Shown here piece after piece: positions 17,568-26,352 of a stretch of DNA of 64,000 bases. Source of the DNA: Acidobacteriota bacterium. GTDB taxonomy: Bacteria; Acidobacteriota; Terriglobia; Terriglobales; SCQP01. Every line of letters starts with the position of its first letter. Position 1 is the first letter of the stretch. A program made the translations under genes and the position numbers. The notes beneath the pieces were generated by a model, which ran no database searches, was not told the origin of the DNA, and saw only the letters and a program-made list of their open reading frames with translations. The stretch lies in contig DAIDIE010000036.1 of assembly GCA_027459505.1 (NCBI GenBank), positions 1-64,000 of the forward strand, in the 5' to 3' direction.

Positions 17568-19304
17568 TTAGCGCTTTTGCGGGCAGGGTGCCGGCATTTG
17601 CTCCAGATGAACGTAGCGGCGGACTGTGCCGATTTGGCCAGTACGGTTGTCGCGCAGCGCGACCGCCGCAAAGTATTCTTGTCCGGGCTGCGCTTCAAAA
17701 TGCGCATAGTACTTCATGCCGTTCTTTTCAACAGCGGACGCCTGCGCAGGTGTCAACGTCCGCGCCATACGCACCATTTTATTGATCTCGTCCGGCTGCT
17801 TCGGATTGGCGTTTTCAAGCAGAAGTTGCACGGCAATATCCATCTGCACGCCCTTGGCGGTGGTGTGCAGCACCGATTGGGGCGCAATCGTCAGGGCAAA
17901 AGGCAAAATCGCGGTGCCGCGCACCAGCCCCGAGCTTCGCATCTGCACCGAGCAGGCGGGGGCGAATTGCACCGCCAGAGGTAAGGAACTGAGCGCAACT
18001 GGCGTGTGCAACGCCCACTTCAAATCGCGGGAGATGGTTTTATCATTCGCCAGGTACTTTTCGGGGCGCTGGATGTACTCACGCCGGAAGAGCGCCCTGG
18101 CGCCCCGCACATCGACCTTCACTTTTATTTTGTGCGCCTTGGGTTCGTACCCCCGCCCGGTTTGGGGAGGAGCGAAGCTGACGACATAGTACGAGGACCA
18201 GTCTCGCATTGCCTTGAGCACCTCTCCCCCAAAGTTGTTATCGATCAGCGCCGCTCCCCCGGTTTCGCTTCCCAATGTCTGACTCATTCCAAGACTCGCC
18301 ATGCGAGCACTATTCGCCGCGATGGTCTGCCCTGCTTTGAATTGTGCGTACGTCAGGGTCACATCGCCCACCGGCGGGGGCGTGAGGCCTTGCAGTTGCA
18401 GTGGGTAAAGGCTGACGCTCGCGTCATTGAGTCGCTCGATCACTTTTTTGAAGCGGTCATTGCGCAGCATCAATGAATTGGGAGCATAACCCCTCCCCAT
18501 GCTGAACCCCAGAGCACTGAGGTCATCGGTTACCCACACCACGGTTTTGTGGCCAGGGACATCCTGGAAGGTGCGCGCCAGCGATCGTAACGCCAGCAGG
18601 GTTTGTATAGCTCTCGCCCGCACCATGGCTTCATTTCCCATGGGATCGTAATCGTAGGCTGGCCGGGTCATAGCGGCTGTATCGGGAATAAATCCGCCGC
18701 CGGCGTTTGCCAGCCGCCCACTTCCAAAGACGCTGCTGGCCGCCACTGTTCGCCCTCGCAACAGCCAGCCGGTGATTGCAGAAATGCGCTTGGCCAGCAA
18801 AGCACGATCGGCGGTGCGGGGCTGCAACAGCGTCAAATTCGGCATGAATCCATAGATTGTGATCGGCTGGTTTGCCGGCAGGCGGTGAGCCACAAACTTT
18901 AAGAGTTGCTGGCGAATGCGCTGCATGTAGACGATGTCCTGCAGTGAGACGTTCAGAAAGTCAAAAAGCAGAACAACCTGATTCGGTGCTGGCGCCTACT
19001 CGAAATTCACCGAAACGCCCGGCGGAAAACGTCGAGGAGGAGGAAGGGACTCCGGCTGGCGCAAGTAGTCAAGACTGACCAGAGGAACCTTTTTGCCGTC
19101 GAGATAGAGCTGGAAATCGCTGGCCTGGAGCCCCGCGACCGGCGCGCCGTGCTTCAGCACCGAGACTGGAACCTGAACCAGCGCGGTTTGCGCATGAAAG
19201 GTAACGGTCTGAGCAACGCTCACTAAAGGCGTCGCGGCGGCCACGCACACTAATACCAGCAATAACAAAGCGCTACGGACTCTACCACATTCATACCGGC
19301 GCAT
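17568..19304 (-). pseudogene. VWA-domain secreted protein interrupted by one in-frame amber codon
   Basis: Two parts lie in the same frame. The upstream part (19304-18999) has a signal peptide and an N-terminal beta domain (VTFHAQTALVQVPVSVLKHG). The downstream part contains the VWA domain and a C-terminal region. A single TAG at 18996-18998 separates them. The 23 codons after the stop read APAPNQVVLLFDFLN and continue into the VWA fold, including its first strand and the MIDAS-like DxxN segment, so the ORF was once continuous (about 578 residues). This type of VWA protein is common in Acidobacteria. It is either a recent nonsense mutation or a sequencing/assembly error. Confidence 0.85.
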
Positions 19305-19402
19305 AGAATTCGGCCCCTATTCGCCACACGGAATTGCACCATGGTAACGCAAATGCGCATGGACGGCGAACGATTGGGGACTATTTAAGAAAAACCGGGT
19401 TG

Positions 19403-20674
19403 CTATCTCGAAGTTTCTTCCAACAGCCGCAGGCGCAGTGCATTCAAAGCGTGCGCGGCGGCCAGGCGCTGAATGCGCTCGCGGTTGCCATGAAACTGCC
19501 GCATCCAGGTCTGCACGCCTGCTGATCCGGAAAGGCCAAAATAGACGGTGCCCACTGGCTTCTCTTCGCTGCCGCCGCTGGGACCGGCGATGCCCGTCAC
19601 TGAGATACCCCAGTCAGCATGAAAGCGCTGGCGCACGCCTTCGGCGAGTTCCCGGGCGCACTCCCCGCTCACGGCGCCGTAGCGCTCCAGCGTCTCCTCC
19701 CCAACCCCAGCCAATTCCCGCTTGGCGCTGTTGGCGTAGGTCACCAGCCCGCCGAGATAATACTGCGATGCGCCGGCGCAATGGGTCATCCGCGAGGCGA
19801 TGATCCCACCGGTGCAGCTTTCCGCCGTGGCCAGGGTCTGGCCGCGCCCGAGCAGCAGGTGTCCGGCGATTTGCTCCAGCAATTCACCGTTGTGGCTGTA
19901 AACGGCATTGCCCAATTCGGCGGCCACCAGCGCTGCCACTTCATGCGCCTGCGCCCGCGCCTCCGCTTCCGTAGGAGCCGAGGCGCGGAAATACAGCTCG
20001 ATCTCGCCGGGAAGGCTGGCCAGAATCGTCGTTTCCACCCGCGGGAAGCGCTTGTAAACCGGCGCGGAACGCTCGTCCACCTCTGATTCGGCAAGGCCGG
20101 CTATGCGCAAGGTTTCCGTCACCAGCGCAGTAGCGGGCACGAGCCGGCCCAAGCGCGGCATCAGCTCCGCCTCGACCATGGGTTTCAGTTCTCCGGGCGG
20201 CCCAGGAAGCAGAACCAGCAAGCGCCGCTCCTGCTTCCGGTTTTCGGAAACCAGCCACTGGCCGGGAGCGCTGCCGTTGGGATTAGGTAGCAGCTCCGCG
20301 CCCGAAAGCACATCCGCCTGCTTCAGGTTGCGCTGGGTAACCGCGTAGCCGCGGCTCTGAAAGCGCTCCCGCAACCAGCGTTCCTGCTCGCAATCGCGGC
20401 GCAGTTCAACCCCCAGCGCGGCGGCGGCGCATTCGCGGGTAAGGTCGTCTTCCGTGGGGCCAAGCCCCCCGGTGACCACCGTGAGAAAACCGCGGTCCCA
20501 GCAGCCGGCAATCGTCTGAGTCAGGGCCTGTGGTTCATCGCCGATCACATGTTTGCGGCGAACCTGGAACCCCAGGCGGTTCAACTCCGCCGTGAGAAAT
20601 AGCGAATTCGTATCCAGGCGGTGGGGCGTCAGCAACTCGGAACCAACGGCAATGATTTCGCAATCGTATGACAT
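19403..20674 (-). CDS. cinA: CinA family nicotinamide-nucleotide amidase / competence-damage inducible protein
   Basis: This gene encodes 423 residues in the full two-domain arrangement. An N-terminal MoaB/MogA-like domain (MSYDCEIIAVGSELLTP, VVTGGLGPTEDDLTRE) is followed by a C-terminal nicotinamide-nucleotide deamidase domain (TLATAESCTGGIIASRMT, VSGECARELAEGVRQRF, SVTGIAGPSGGSEEKPVG). The enzyme recycles NMN in pyridine nucleotide salvage. The length is normal and the start at 20674 matches the family. Confidence 0.94.
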   Translation of the reverse strand: MSYDCEIIAVGSELLTPHRLDTNSLFLTAELNRLGFQVRRKHVIGDEPQALTQTIAGCWDRGFLTVVTGGLGPTEDDLTRECAAAALGVELRRDCEQERWLRERFQSRGYAVTQRNLKQADVLSGAELLPNPNGSAPGQWLVSENRKQERRLLVLLPGPPGELKPMVEAELMPRLGRLVPATALVTETLRIAGLAESEVDERSAPVYKRFPRVETTILASLPGEIELYFRASAPTEAEARAQAHEVAALVAAELGNAVYSHNGELLEQIAGHLLLGRGQTLATAESCTGGIIASRMTHCAGASQYYLGGLVTYANSAKRELAGVGEETLERYGAVSGECARELAEGVRQRFHADWGISVTGIAGPSGGSEEKPVGTVYFGLSGSAGVQTWMRQFHGNRERIQRLAAAHALNALRLRLLEETSR

Positions 20675-20744
20675 GACGGTGAGGAGCGAACCGGCCGGGC
20701 GGAGGCGCAGTCACCGGCGAGTGCGGCAAGCGCCAGAAACGTTC

Positions 20745-21809
20745 CTATCCGCGCGGCGCCGGAGGAAGAGGCTTGCCCGCCGTTGGCCAGGGAAGCCGAA
20801 GCAGGCCACTGTTGGTGGCCAGCACAAGACCCGGCCCCGGAGTAAACGCCAACCCAACCAGGTTGTTGCCGCTGACGCACAGCTCCGCGATTCCTTGCTG
20901 ATTGATCCGAACCACTCCCCGGCGCCCGCGCAAAGAGCCCACCACATAAAAGTTGCCCAGTTCGTCAAAGGCGCAACCCTGTGGACGCCCCAACCCGCGA
21001 TAAAAAGGCTCAACCACACCCGCCGGACTGATGCGCCAGATGGTATCGAAGCTGGAGGTCGTCGGTCCGGTGACGTACAGGTAACGGTCTGGTCCAAACG
21101 CCAGGTGATAGGCGGCCACACTCGGTTCCAGCGTGGCGAACACGAACGTGTTGCGATTGCGATCGATCTTGAAGATGGTCCCGCTGCGATCGCCGACGTA
21201 GAGGTTCTCGTCCTCATCAAAGGCCAGCCCGGTGCCAATGCCCATACCCTCGGCATACACCGCGCTCACCCCGTTGAGTGCCACCTTGTAAACAATGCCC
21301 TCCTGCCGCGAGGAGACATAGAGCGCGCCGGCGCGATCCAGAGCCAACCCGGTGGGGTTGATAATTGCCGCCCCCAACGGCTTCATCTGGTAACCGGCGT
21401 CGATGACAAACAAACTGTTTGGAACAGTCTGGCCGCGCGCCCCGCTAAACGTCGTGTAAATGTTGCCATCGCCGTCAATGGCGGGGTTGGCGACCGGGTG
21501 CAGATTGTCCGCAACGGAGATCGCTATGCTGAATTTTGCCTCATTGCTTCGCTGCTGCTCGGGCGCAACGCCGCAAGCAACCTGCACGGTGCCCGCGGTG
21601 GCGTTCTCCGGAACCCGGACCTGCACTACCCGGGGCGAGGCCATCAGCACGTGCGCCGGGTAGCTGCCCACGAACGCCTCGGGCAACTTCTCCCCCATTG
21701 GCTTCAGCCCCCGGCCTTCCACGCGAATGTCGCCGCCAGGCAGGGCTGCCGCTGGCGTAACTCGCTCAATAGCTGGGGTGGGACTTTCTGGATTCCGGCT
21801 GGAGTGCAT
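20745..21809 (-). CDS. IPT/TIG-domain plus NHL-like beta-propeller protein
   Basis: This gene encodes 354 residues. An N-terminal IPT/TIG-like Ig fold (ITPAIERVTPAAALPGGDIRVEG type, about residues 10-95) precedes a beta-propeller of NHL/SMP-30-like repeats (NPTGLALDRAGALYVS, IGTGLAFDEDENLYVGDR, YHLAFGPDRYLYVTG, PQGCAFDELGNFYVVG). Such propellers bind ligands or act as lactonases; catalytic residues cannot be assigned. No signal peptide is seen. The start is the ATG at 21809; a TTG 12 bases upstream is possible. Confidence 0.75.
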   Translation of the reverse strand: MHSSRNPESPTPAIERVTPAAALPGGDIRVEGRGLKPMGEKLPEAFVGSYPAHVLMASPRVVQVRVPENATAGTVQVACGVAPEQQRSNEAKFSIAISVADNLHPVANPAIDGDGNIYTTFSGARGQTVPNSLFVIDAGYQMKPLGAAIINPTGLALDRAGALYVSSRQEGIVYKVALNGVSAVYAEGMGIGTGLAFDEDENLYVGDRSGTIFKIDRNRNTFVFATLEPSVAAYHLAFGPDRYLYVTGPTTSSFDTIWRISPAGVVEPFYRGLGRPQGCAFDELGNFYVVGSLRGRRGVVRINQQGIAELCVSGNNLVGLAFTPGPGLVLATNSGLLRLPWPTAGKPLPPAPRG

Positions 21810-21994
21810 GTGTGAGCTCAATCGGGTGAACCGGCCCGCGGGGCGGCATCCAAATGGGATTCTTCAGCCGCCAGCTTTGCTGCTTGGCCCTGCGAATCCC
21901 ACCTACTTTCCTTGTAATTTACTATACAGCCCGGGGCGGGAGCGTGGCGCGCAAAGCATCTGTATGGACCGTCTGCAAGTGGAGCGACCAGAGA

Positions 21995-22037
21995 CGGCAT
22001 GGCCGCTTAGGTTCCACCCGCTTCGCTGTCCGGCCGC
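21995..22037 (+). repeat. Family B repeat fragment (5' head only)
   Basis: A 43-base stretch matches the first ~43 bases of the family B copies (CGGCATGGCCGC, CCACCCGCTTCGCTGTCCGG) with a few substitutions, then diverges. It lies in the gap between the aminopeptidase 3' end and the propeller gene. Confidence 0.7.
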
Positions 22038-22053
22038 CGCTCCCGTGCTATCG

Positions 22054-23280
22054 TTACACCCACTCCCCGGCGCGCATCAACGGCTCGGGCTTGCCATTCC
22101 GGTCAATCCCGTCAACGTTCATTTTGCCGGAGCCAATCATCCAGTCCACATGGATGAGGCTCTCATTGGCGCCGCGGGCGCGCAGCTGCTCGCCACTCAG
22201 ACTCTCCGCCTCGCGCATACAGGTGCTATAGGCCTGGCCCAATGCGATATGACTGGCGGCATTCTCGTCAAAAAGTGTGTTCCAGAACAGCAGCCCGCTT
22301 TGGGCGATGGGTGAAGAGTGCGGCACCAGCGCGACTTCGCCGAGATGACGCGCCCCGGAATCGGTGTCCAGCATGCGCAACAGCACCTGCTCGCCTTCGC
22401 TGGCACTCGCCTGGACCACGCGTCCTTTTTCGAAGCGGACGTGAATGTCCTTAATGAGGGTTCCCTGGTGGGAGAGCGGCTTGGTGCTGGTGACCTCGCC
22501 CTCGACCCGGTCCCGGTGCGGCGTGGTGAACACCTCTTCCGTGGGAATGTTGGGAATGCAGCGGACTCCATTGCGGGCGTCCGTGCCGCCCCCAAGCCAG
22601 AGGTGATCGTCGGCCAGTCCGACGGTAAGGTCGGTGCCCGGGCCGTGAAAACGCAGGGCTGAATAGCGTTTGTCGTTCAGTTTGGCAGCCCGCTGTTGGA
22701 GATGAGCATCGTGCTGTTTCCAGGCCTCGACCGGGTCGGACGCGTCCACCCGCGAGGCGGCGAAAATGGCCTCCCAGAGCTTCTCAATCGCGCGCTCCTC
22801 CGGCTCGTCCGGGAACACGGCGCGAGCCCACGCGGGCGTGGCATAGGAAACAATGGTCCAGTTAATCTCGTGTTTGGTGATCAGATCCAGCGCCGGCCGC
22901 ATGGCTTTGGAAACGGCGGCGTTGGCCCGGCCAACCTTAGTGGGATCCTGTCCGGCCAGCAGGGCCGGGTTGCCGCCCGCGATGGCCAAACGGGCCGAGC
23001 CTTCCGCATAGGCTCGCGCCATGCCGTCAAACAACCAGTTGGCTGCCGCGTCAAAGGCGCTGTCAGGCGCATAACGGTAGCGCAGCAGCGTCGACTCCTC
23101 ATCGGCCAAAAGCGTTGTGACCAAATTGGCGCCGGCACGGTAGGCGTGTTCCGAAATCCGGCGCACCAGCGGAACGGCTTCCAGTGGGGCGGTCAGCACG
23201 ACCTGCTGGCCGGGCTTCAGTCCAAGACCCACATGCACCGCCACCTGGGCCAAACGATCCAAGCGTTCTTCGAAGCTCAT
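22054..23280 (-). CDS. Aminopeptidase, M29 (thermophilic aminopeptidase) family
   Basis: This is a 408-residue metalloaminopeptidase. The start MSFEERLDRLAQVAVHVGLGLKPGQQV is the family N-terminus; the frame stays open upstream but without similarity. Candidate metal ligands fall in family positions: the glutamate of IPTEEVFTTP, the glutamate and histidines in HLGEVALVPHSSPIAQSG and DENAASHIALG, and the His/Asp of IHVDWMIGS. The family uses two cobalt or zinc ions and is cytosolic. It is divergent from pgsA. Confidence 0.92.
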   Translation of the reverse strand: MSFEERLDRLAQVAVHVGLGLKPGQQVVLTAPLEAVPLVRRISEHAYRAGANLVTTLLADEESTLLRYRYAPDSAFDAAANWLFDGMARAYAEGSARLAIAGGNPALLAGQDPTKVGRANAAVSKAMRPALDLITKHEINWTIVSYATPAWARAVFPDEPEERAIEKLWEAIFAASRVDASDPVEAWKQHDAHLQQRAAKLNDKRYSALRFHGPGTDLTVGLADDHLWLGGGTDARNGVRCIPNIPTEEVFTTPHRDRVEGEVTSTKPLSHQGTLIKDIHVRFEKGRVVQASASEGEQVLLRMLDTDSGARHLGEVALVPHSSPIAQSGLLFWNTLFDENAASHIALGQAYSTCMREAESLSGEQLRARGANESLIHVDWMIGSGKMNVDGIDRNGKPEPLMRAGEWV

Positions 23281-23392
23281 CGTTCTATTATGGCTGAGCG
23301 CCTCCTCCGCCATGCCTCCCGTTGAACGCATCGCCAAACCAAGCTGTTTTGCATAAACTAGAAAGTGCAGCTTGGCTATTTTCCGAGTCTCT

Positions 23393-24004
23393 GTGAACCT
23401 GCCCAACGCACTCACGCTCTTCCGCATCTTCCTGGTGCCGGTGTTGGTTGCCGTCCTCTTCAGCACCCACCTGCCCTTCCGGGAACTCATTGCCAGCGCA
23501 ATTGTGGTGGGAGCAGCGTTGACCGACCTGCTGGACGGCTACTTCGCCCGCCGGCGGCGGCAAATCACCACCCTCGGAACCCTGCTCGATCCCATTGCCG
23601 ACAAGCTGTTGATGTCAGCCGCCTTCATTTCCCTGGTGCAGTTGGACTCCCGCATGGTGCCCGCCTGGATGGTGGTCATCATCCTTGGCCGGGAGTTTGC
23701 CGTCAGCGGATTGCGCAGCATTGCCGCCGCCCACAACTACATCATTGCCGCCAATGAACTGGGCAAGGCCAAGATGGTCACCCAAGTGGTCGCCGTCACC
23801 ACCGTGCTGATTGGCCACCGCTGGCCTCATATCCCGCTGCTGGGCATCAACTGGGATGTCGATCTTTTGGGGAAAATCGCGCTCTGGCTGGTGGTCGTGC
23901 TGGCCTTGGGCTCTGCCTACAGCTACTTCCGCAAGTTCTGGCAGCAATTGGACGAGGATTTCAAGTTGCGCGAGCGCAAACAAGTGGCCAGCACTCGCAG
24001 CTAG
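23393..24004 (+). CDS. pgsA: CDP-diacylglycerol--glycerol-3-phosphate 3-phosphatidyltransferase
   Basis: This is a 203-residue CDP-alcohol phosphatidyltransferase committing CDP-DAG to phosphatidylglycerol synthesis. The signature D-x2-DG-x2-AR-x8-G-x3-D-x3-D is intact (DLLDGYFAR...GTLLDPIAD). Several membrane helices are visible. The GTG at 23393 giving VNLPNALTLFRI is chosen because PgsA proteins begin MNLPNxLT; a TTG 21 bases upstream is the alternative. Confidence 0.93.
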   Translation: MNLPNALTLFRIFLVPVLVAVLFSTHLPFRELIASAIVVGAALTDLLDGYFARRRRQITTLGTLLDPIADKLLMSAAFISLVQLDSRMVPAWMVVIILGREFAVSGLRSIAAAHNYIIAANELGKAKMVTQVVAVTTVLIGHRWPHIPLLGINWDVDLLGKIALWLVVVLALGSAYSYFRKFWQQLDEDFKLRERKQVASTRS

Positions 24005-24044
24005 AACCCAGTTCAACCGGGCGCGCCTGAAACACCATGGTTGC

Positions 24045-24653
24045 TTAGGTTAGGCCTGCCGCACTCTTCAACTTCCGCGGCCCTCGCCGCAGTCTGCCAG
24101 CACGGCGGTTCCACGATAGAAACGTCCGAATCACTCCGGTTGTGAGGGCAAGTAGCGCACCACCGGAAATGAGCGCCAGCGGAACGTACCACCAGCCTAA
24201 CAACTCTTTAGCGGGCGGCGGGGGCGGGTAGAACTGCGTGCCGGAAGCAATCAGTTGCCCGTGCAGCAGCCAAGCCCCCGTACGTGCTGGCCAAATACAT
24301 TTGGCTACCCCCGTCAACGCAAGCCCCAGCCCAAAAGAGTAGCCCAGCAGTCCGGCGGCAAAGACCGCCAGTGCCGTGACTCCTTGCGAAGCTAATCCCA
24401 AAGTCGCCCTCAGCAAGACGAAGGGTGAGAAGCTGCGACTGGACCGCCGTATCGTAGCGCTTTCACGGTAGCTTTCCGCCAGCGTCGCAGGCTCGCCCAG
24501 TCGCAGCAACACTGCGGCCGCATCTTCGCCACCCTCGACACAGTCGCGAAGATGTGCCTCCAGCTCCCGCACAATGTCTTCACGTTCGAGCTCCTGCAAT
24601 GTGCTCAATTCGCAACGAAGTTTCTCAAGATAATCTTCCACCTGCCGGTTCAT
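24045..24653 (-). CDS. HAAS-domain membrane protein, partner of the PadR regulator
   Basis: This gene encodes 202 residues. The N-terminal HAAS helical domain (VEDYLEKLRCELSTLQELE, IVRELEAHLRDCVEGGED, LGEPATLAESYRES; about residues 3-75) is followed by two hydrophobic regions and a basic C-terminus. HAAS domains are typically found with PadR regulators and are thought to sense or relay envelope signals. Its ATG overlaps the padR stop as ATGA (24650-24653), so translation is coupled. Confidence 0.8.
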   Translation of the reverse strand: MNRQVEDYLEKLRCELSTLQELEREDIVRELEAHLRDCVEGGEDAAAVLLRLGEPATLAESYRESATIRRSSRSFSPFVLLRATLGLASQGVTALAVFAAGLLGYSFGLGLALTGVAKCIWPARTGAWLLHGQLIASGTQFYPPPPPAKELLGWWYVPLALISGGALLALTTGVIRTFLSWNRRAGRLRRGPRKLKSAAGLT

Positions 24654-25030
24654 TGTGAAGCATCCTTCTGTTCCACCAGCTTGAGAAGCCGGTTCACCCC
24701 TCGCGAAAACTCGTCCCAGGTATTGACCATGGCAAGAAGCCGTTGCCGCCCCGCATCGGTCAGCGCGTAGTACTTGCGGGGGTGTCCCGCCTCCGCTTCC
24801 ACCCATTGCGCGGTCAGCGAGTTGTCAGCGCGCAAGCGGCTCAAAATGGGATAAACCGTACCCTCACTCAGCGCCAGTGCCAACTCCCTCTCCACTGTGC
24901 GGATAATTTCCAAGCCATAAAGCGGCGTTCGCCACAACGCGGCCAGCACTACCATCTCCAGCGCACCCTTGCGCAGTTGCGACTCCCATTGCGCCGAGTC
25001 CAAGGCCGCAGCTCCACTTTGCTTTGCCAT
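24650..25030 (-). CDS. PadR family transcriptional regulator
   Basis: This is a 126-residue winged-helix regulator. The PadR pattern is clear: LRKGALEMVVLAALWRTPLYGLEII, the wing segment SEGTVYPILSRLRADNSLTAQW, then HPRKYYALTDAGRQRL, and a C-terminal dimerisation helix. It starts at ATG 25030 (MAKQSGAA) beneath a consensus promoter with an AT-rich, partly repetitive TATGTATT/ATATATA stretch overlapping the start site, which may be its own operator. It forms an operon with the HAAS protein. Confidence 0.92.
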   Translation of the reverse strand: MAKQSGAAALDSAQWESQLRKGALEMVVLAALWRTPLYGLEIIRTVERELALALSEGTVYPILSRLRADNSLTAQWVEAEAGHPRKYYALTDAGRQRLLAMVNTWDEFSRGVNRLLKLVEQKDASQ

Positions 25031-25046
25031 ATATATTGGAATACAT

Positions 25047-25075
25047 AGTATCTTGCCATACCGCATTGCTGTCAA
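25047..25075 (-). promoter_or_regulatory. Sigma70-type promoter of the padR-HAAS operon
   Basis: On the minus strand, TTGACA (25070-25075) is followed after exactly 17 bases by GATACT (25047-25052). This is a near-consensus sigma70 promoter that would start transcription about 10 bases before the padR start codon. The AT-rich stretch from 25031 to 25046 just downstream is a natural place for PadR autorepression. Confidence 0.75.
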
Positions 25076-25149
25076 GCGTCAGCTTGCACGGCGGCGGCTC
25101 GCCCCCGAACCACTCACCCAGATTGTCTATTTGTTGCGTTCTCCCGCTT

Positions 25150-26112
25150 TTATTGTCCGGCTGTGCTGCTCACCACCAGCGGCGGAGTCACCCTCGGCGG
25201 CACTGGCGTGGGGTGCAGCGGCGCCGCCGGCGCTACCTCATCGCCTGGCATCAGCAGGGTGTTCGAGTACAGTACTTGGGCGCTGGAAGCGTCGTTCTGC
25301 ACCAAATCAATTTCCAAAAGCCCCACGATACGGTAGGGGTGGGGATACTTTCTCAATTGATGCAGGTCCAAGCCTGGTTCAGTCGTAGTAGCGAACTGAT
25401 CGCTGACCGATCCCCCCATCATCTTCGAGCTGGGACTTTCCGGGCCTCGCACCACCAACAGTTCCTGACCTGGCTTCATGCCCGCCCTGGCCCCCAGATT
25501 GACGAAGACTTCATCGCCGACGCCGACTTCGCTTTGCATATGGCGCGTGCTCACCAACAGGCCAAACGGGGCGATCGGCTGCAGCAGGTCAATGCTCATG
25601 TTTTTCGGTTGTGCAAGTTGCACCCGGGGCACCCAGGGAATACCAAAGTCGCCGAACTGAATGGGAGAGCAGGTGAACTCCAGCCGTGCGGTGGCGGTCC
25701 CGTTCTCCACCTTGAGCACCTGTGCCTGCCCCAGCGTGCGGAAGTACAGCCCCATCCGTTCCAGATCGTCAGCCTGGTGCTTGAACTGGGGCGACTCCGC
25801 CTTCTGTTTCACAATGCGCAGCAGGCGGAACTCCTCCCCCGGCTGCATTCCAGCGGCATGGACAAGGAACACCTTGTCCCCGGCGGTGAACTCCGCCATG
25901 TGCTCCTCGCCATATCCGCCCACCACCCGCAGCACGTGGTGATAGACGCGATGGGAGTAGAAGTCCGCACACTCGGTCTGCGACAGCGGCACATGTGGCG
26001 CCACCTGCAACGGGGCGTCCAACTGCGGCATGCTATTGGCCTGAGGCCAGCTCAAAACCGCCAGAAACGGCACTGCCAACAACATTTGACCCAGCTTTAG
26101 TGCGGCTCTCAT
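25150..26112 (-). CDS. Secreted protein with two FlgT-C-like beta modules
   Basis: This gene encodes 320 residues with a signal peptide (MRAALKLGQMLLAVPFLAVLSWPQA). The body contains two similar segments, KVFLVHAAGMQPGEEFRLLRIV and VFVNLGARAGMKPGQELLVVRG, that resemble the 'G..K.G..L.V.R' pattern of FlgT C-terminal-like or peptidoglycan-associated beta barrels. A Pro-rich C-terminal tail follows. Specific function is unknown; an envelope location is inferred. A strong AGGAG ribosome-binding site precedes the ATG at 26112. Confidence 0.65.
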   Translation of the reverse strand: MRAALKLGQMLLAVPFLAVLSWPQANSMPQLDAPLQVAPHVPLSQTECADFYSHRVYHHVLRVVGGYGEEHMAEFTAGDKVFLVHAAGMQPGEEFRLLRIVKQKAESPQFKHQADDLERMGLYFRTLGQAQVLKVENGTATARLEFTCSPIQFGDFGIPWVPRVQLAQPKNMSIDLLQPIAPFGLLVSTRHMQSEVGVGDEVFVNLGARAGMKPGQELLVVRGPESPSSKMMGGSVSDQFATTTEPGLDLHQLRKYPHPYRIVGLLEIDLVQNDASSAQVLYSNTLLMPGDEVAPAAPLHPTPVPPRVTPPLVVSSTAGQ

Positions 26113-26352
26113 TCCTACTCCTGCAAGGAGAATTCGACAAAATGGACCGGCTCTCTGTGGCCTTCCTTACGACTATGGAGCGGTAACCGGCTTCACCTTA
26201 CACCTTAACTGAGGCTCTCGCCAGCCCAGGATTACCTGAAATCGCAACTTTATCGTGGTGCCGCACGGTATCCCTAGGTTATCGTGGGTGTTTCAGGGAC
26301 TGAGCCCCTGTACCATGTAGGCACTACTTAAGGTCCAAAGGTCGTGAGTATT

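Noticed and set aside
18996-18998. Pyrrolysine or programmed readthrough at the amber codon
   Set aside because: No pyl genes or readthrough context are visible in the window. A simple mutation or sequencing error is more likely.
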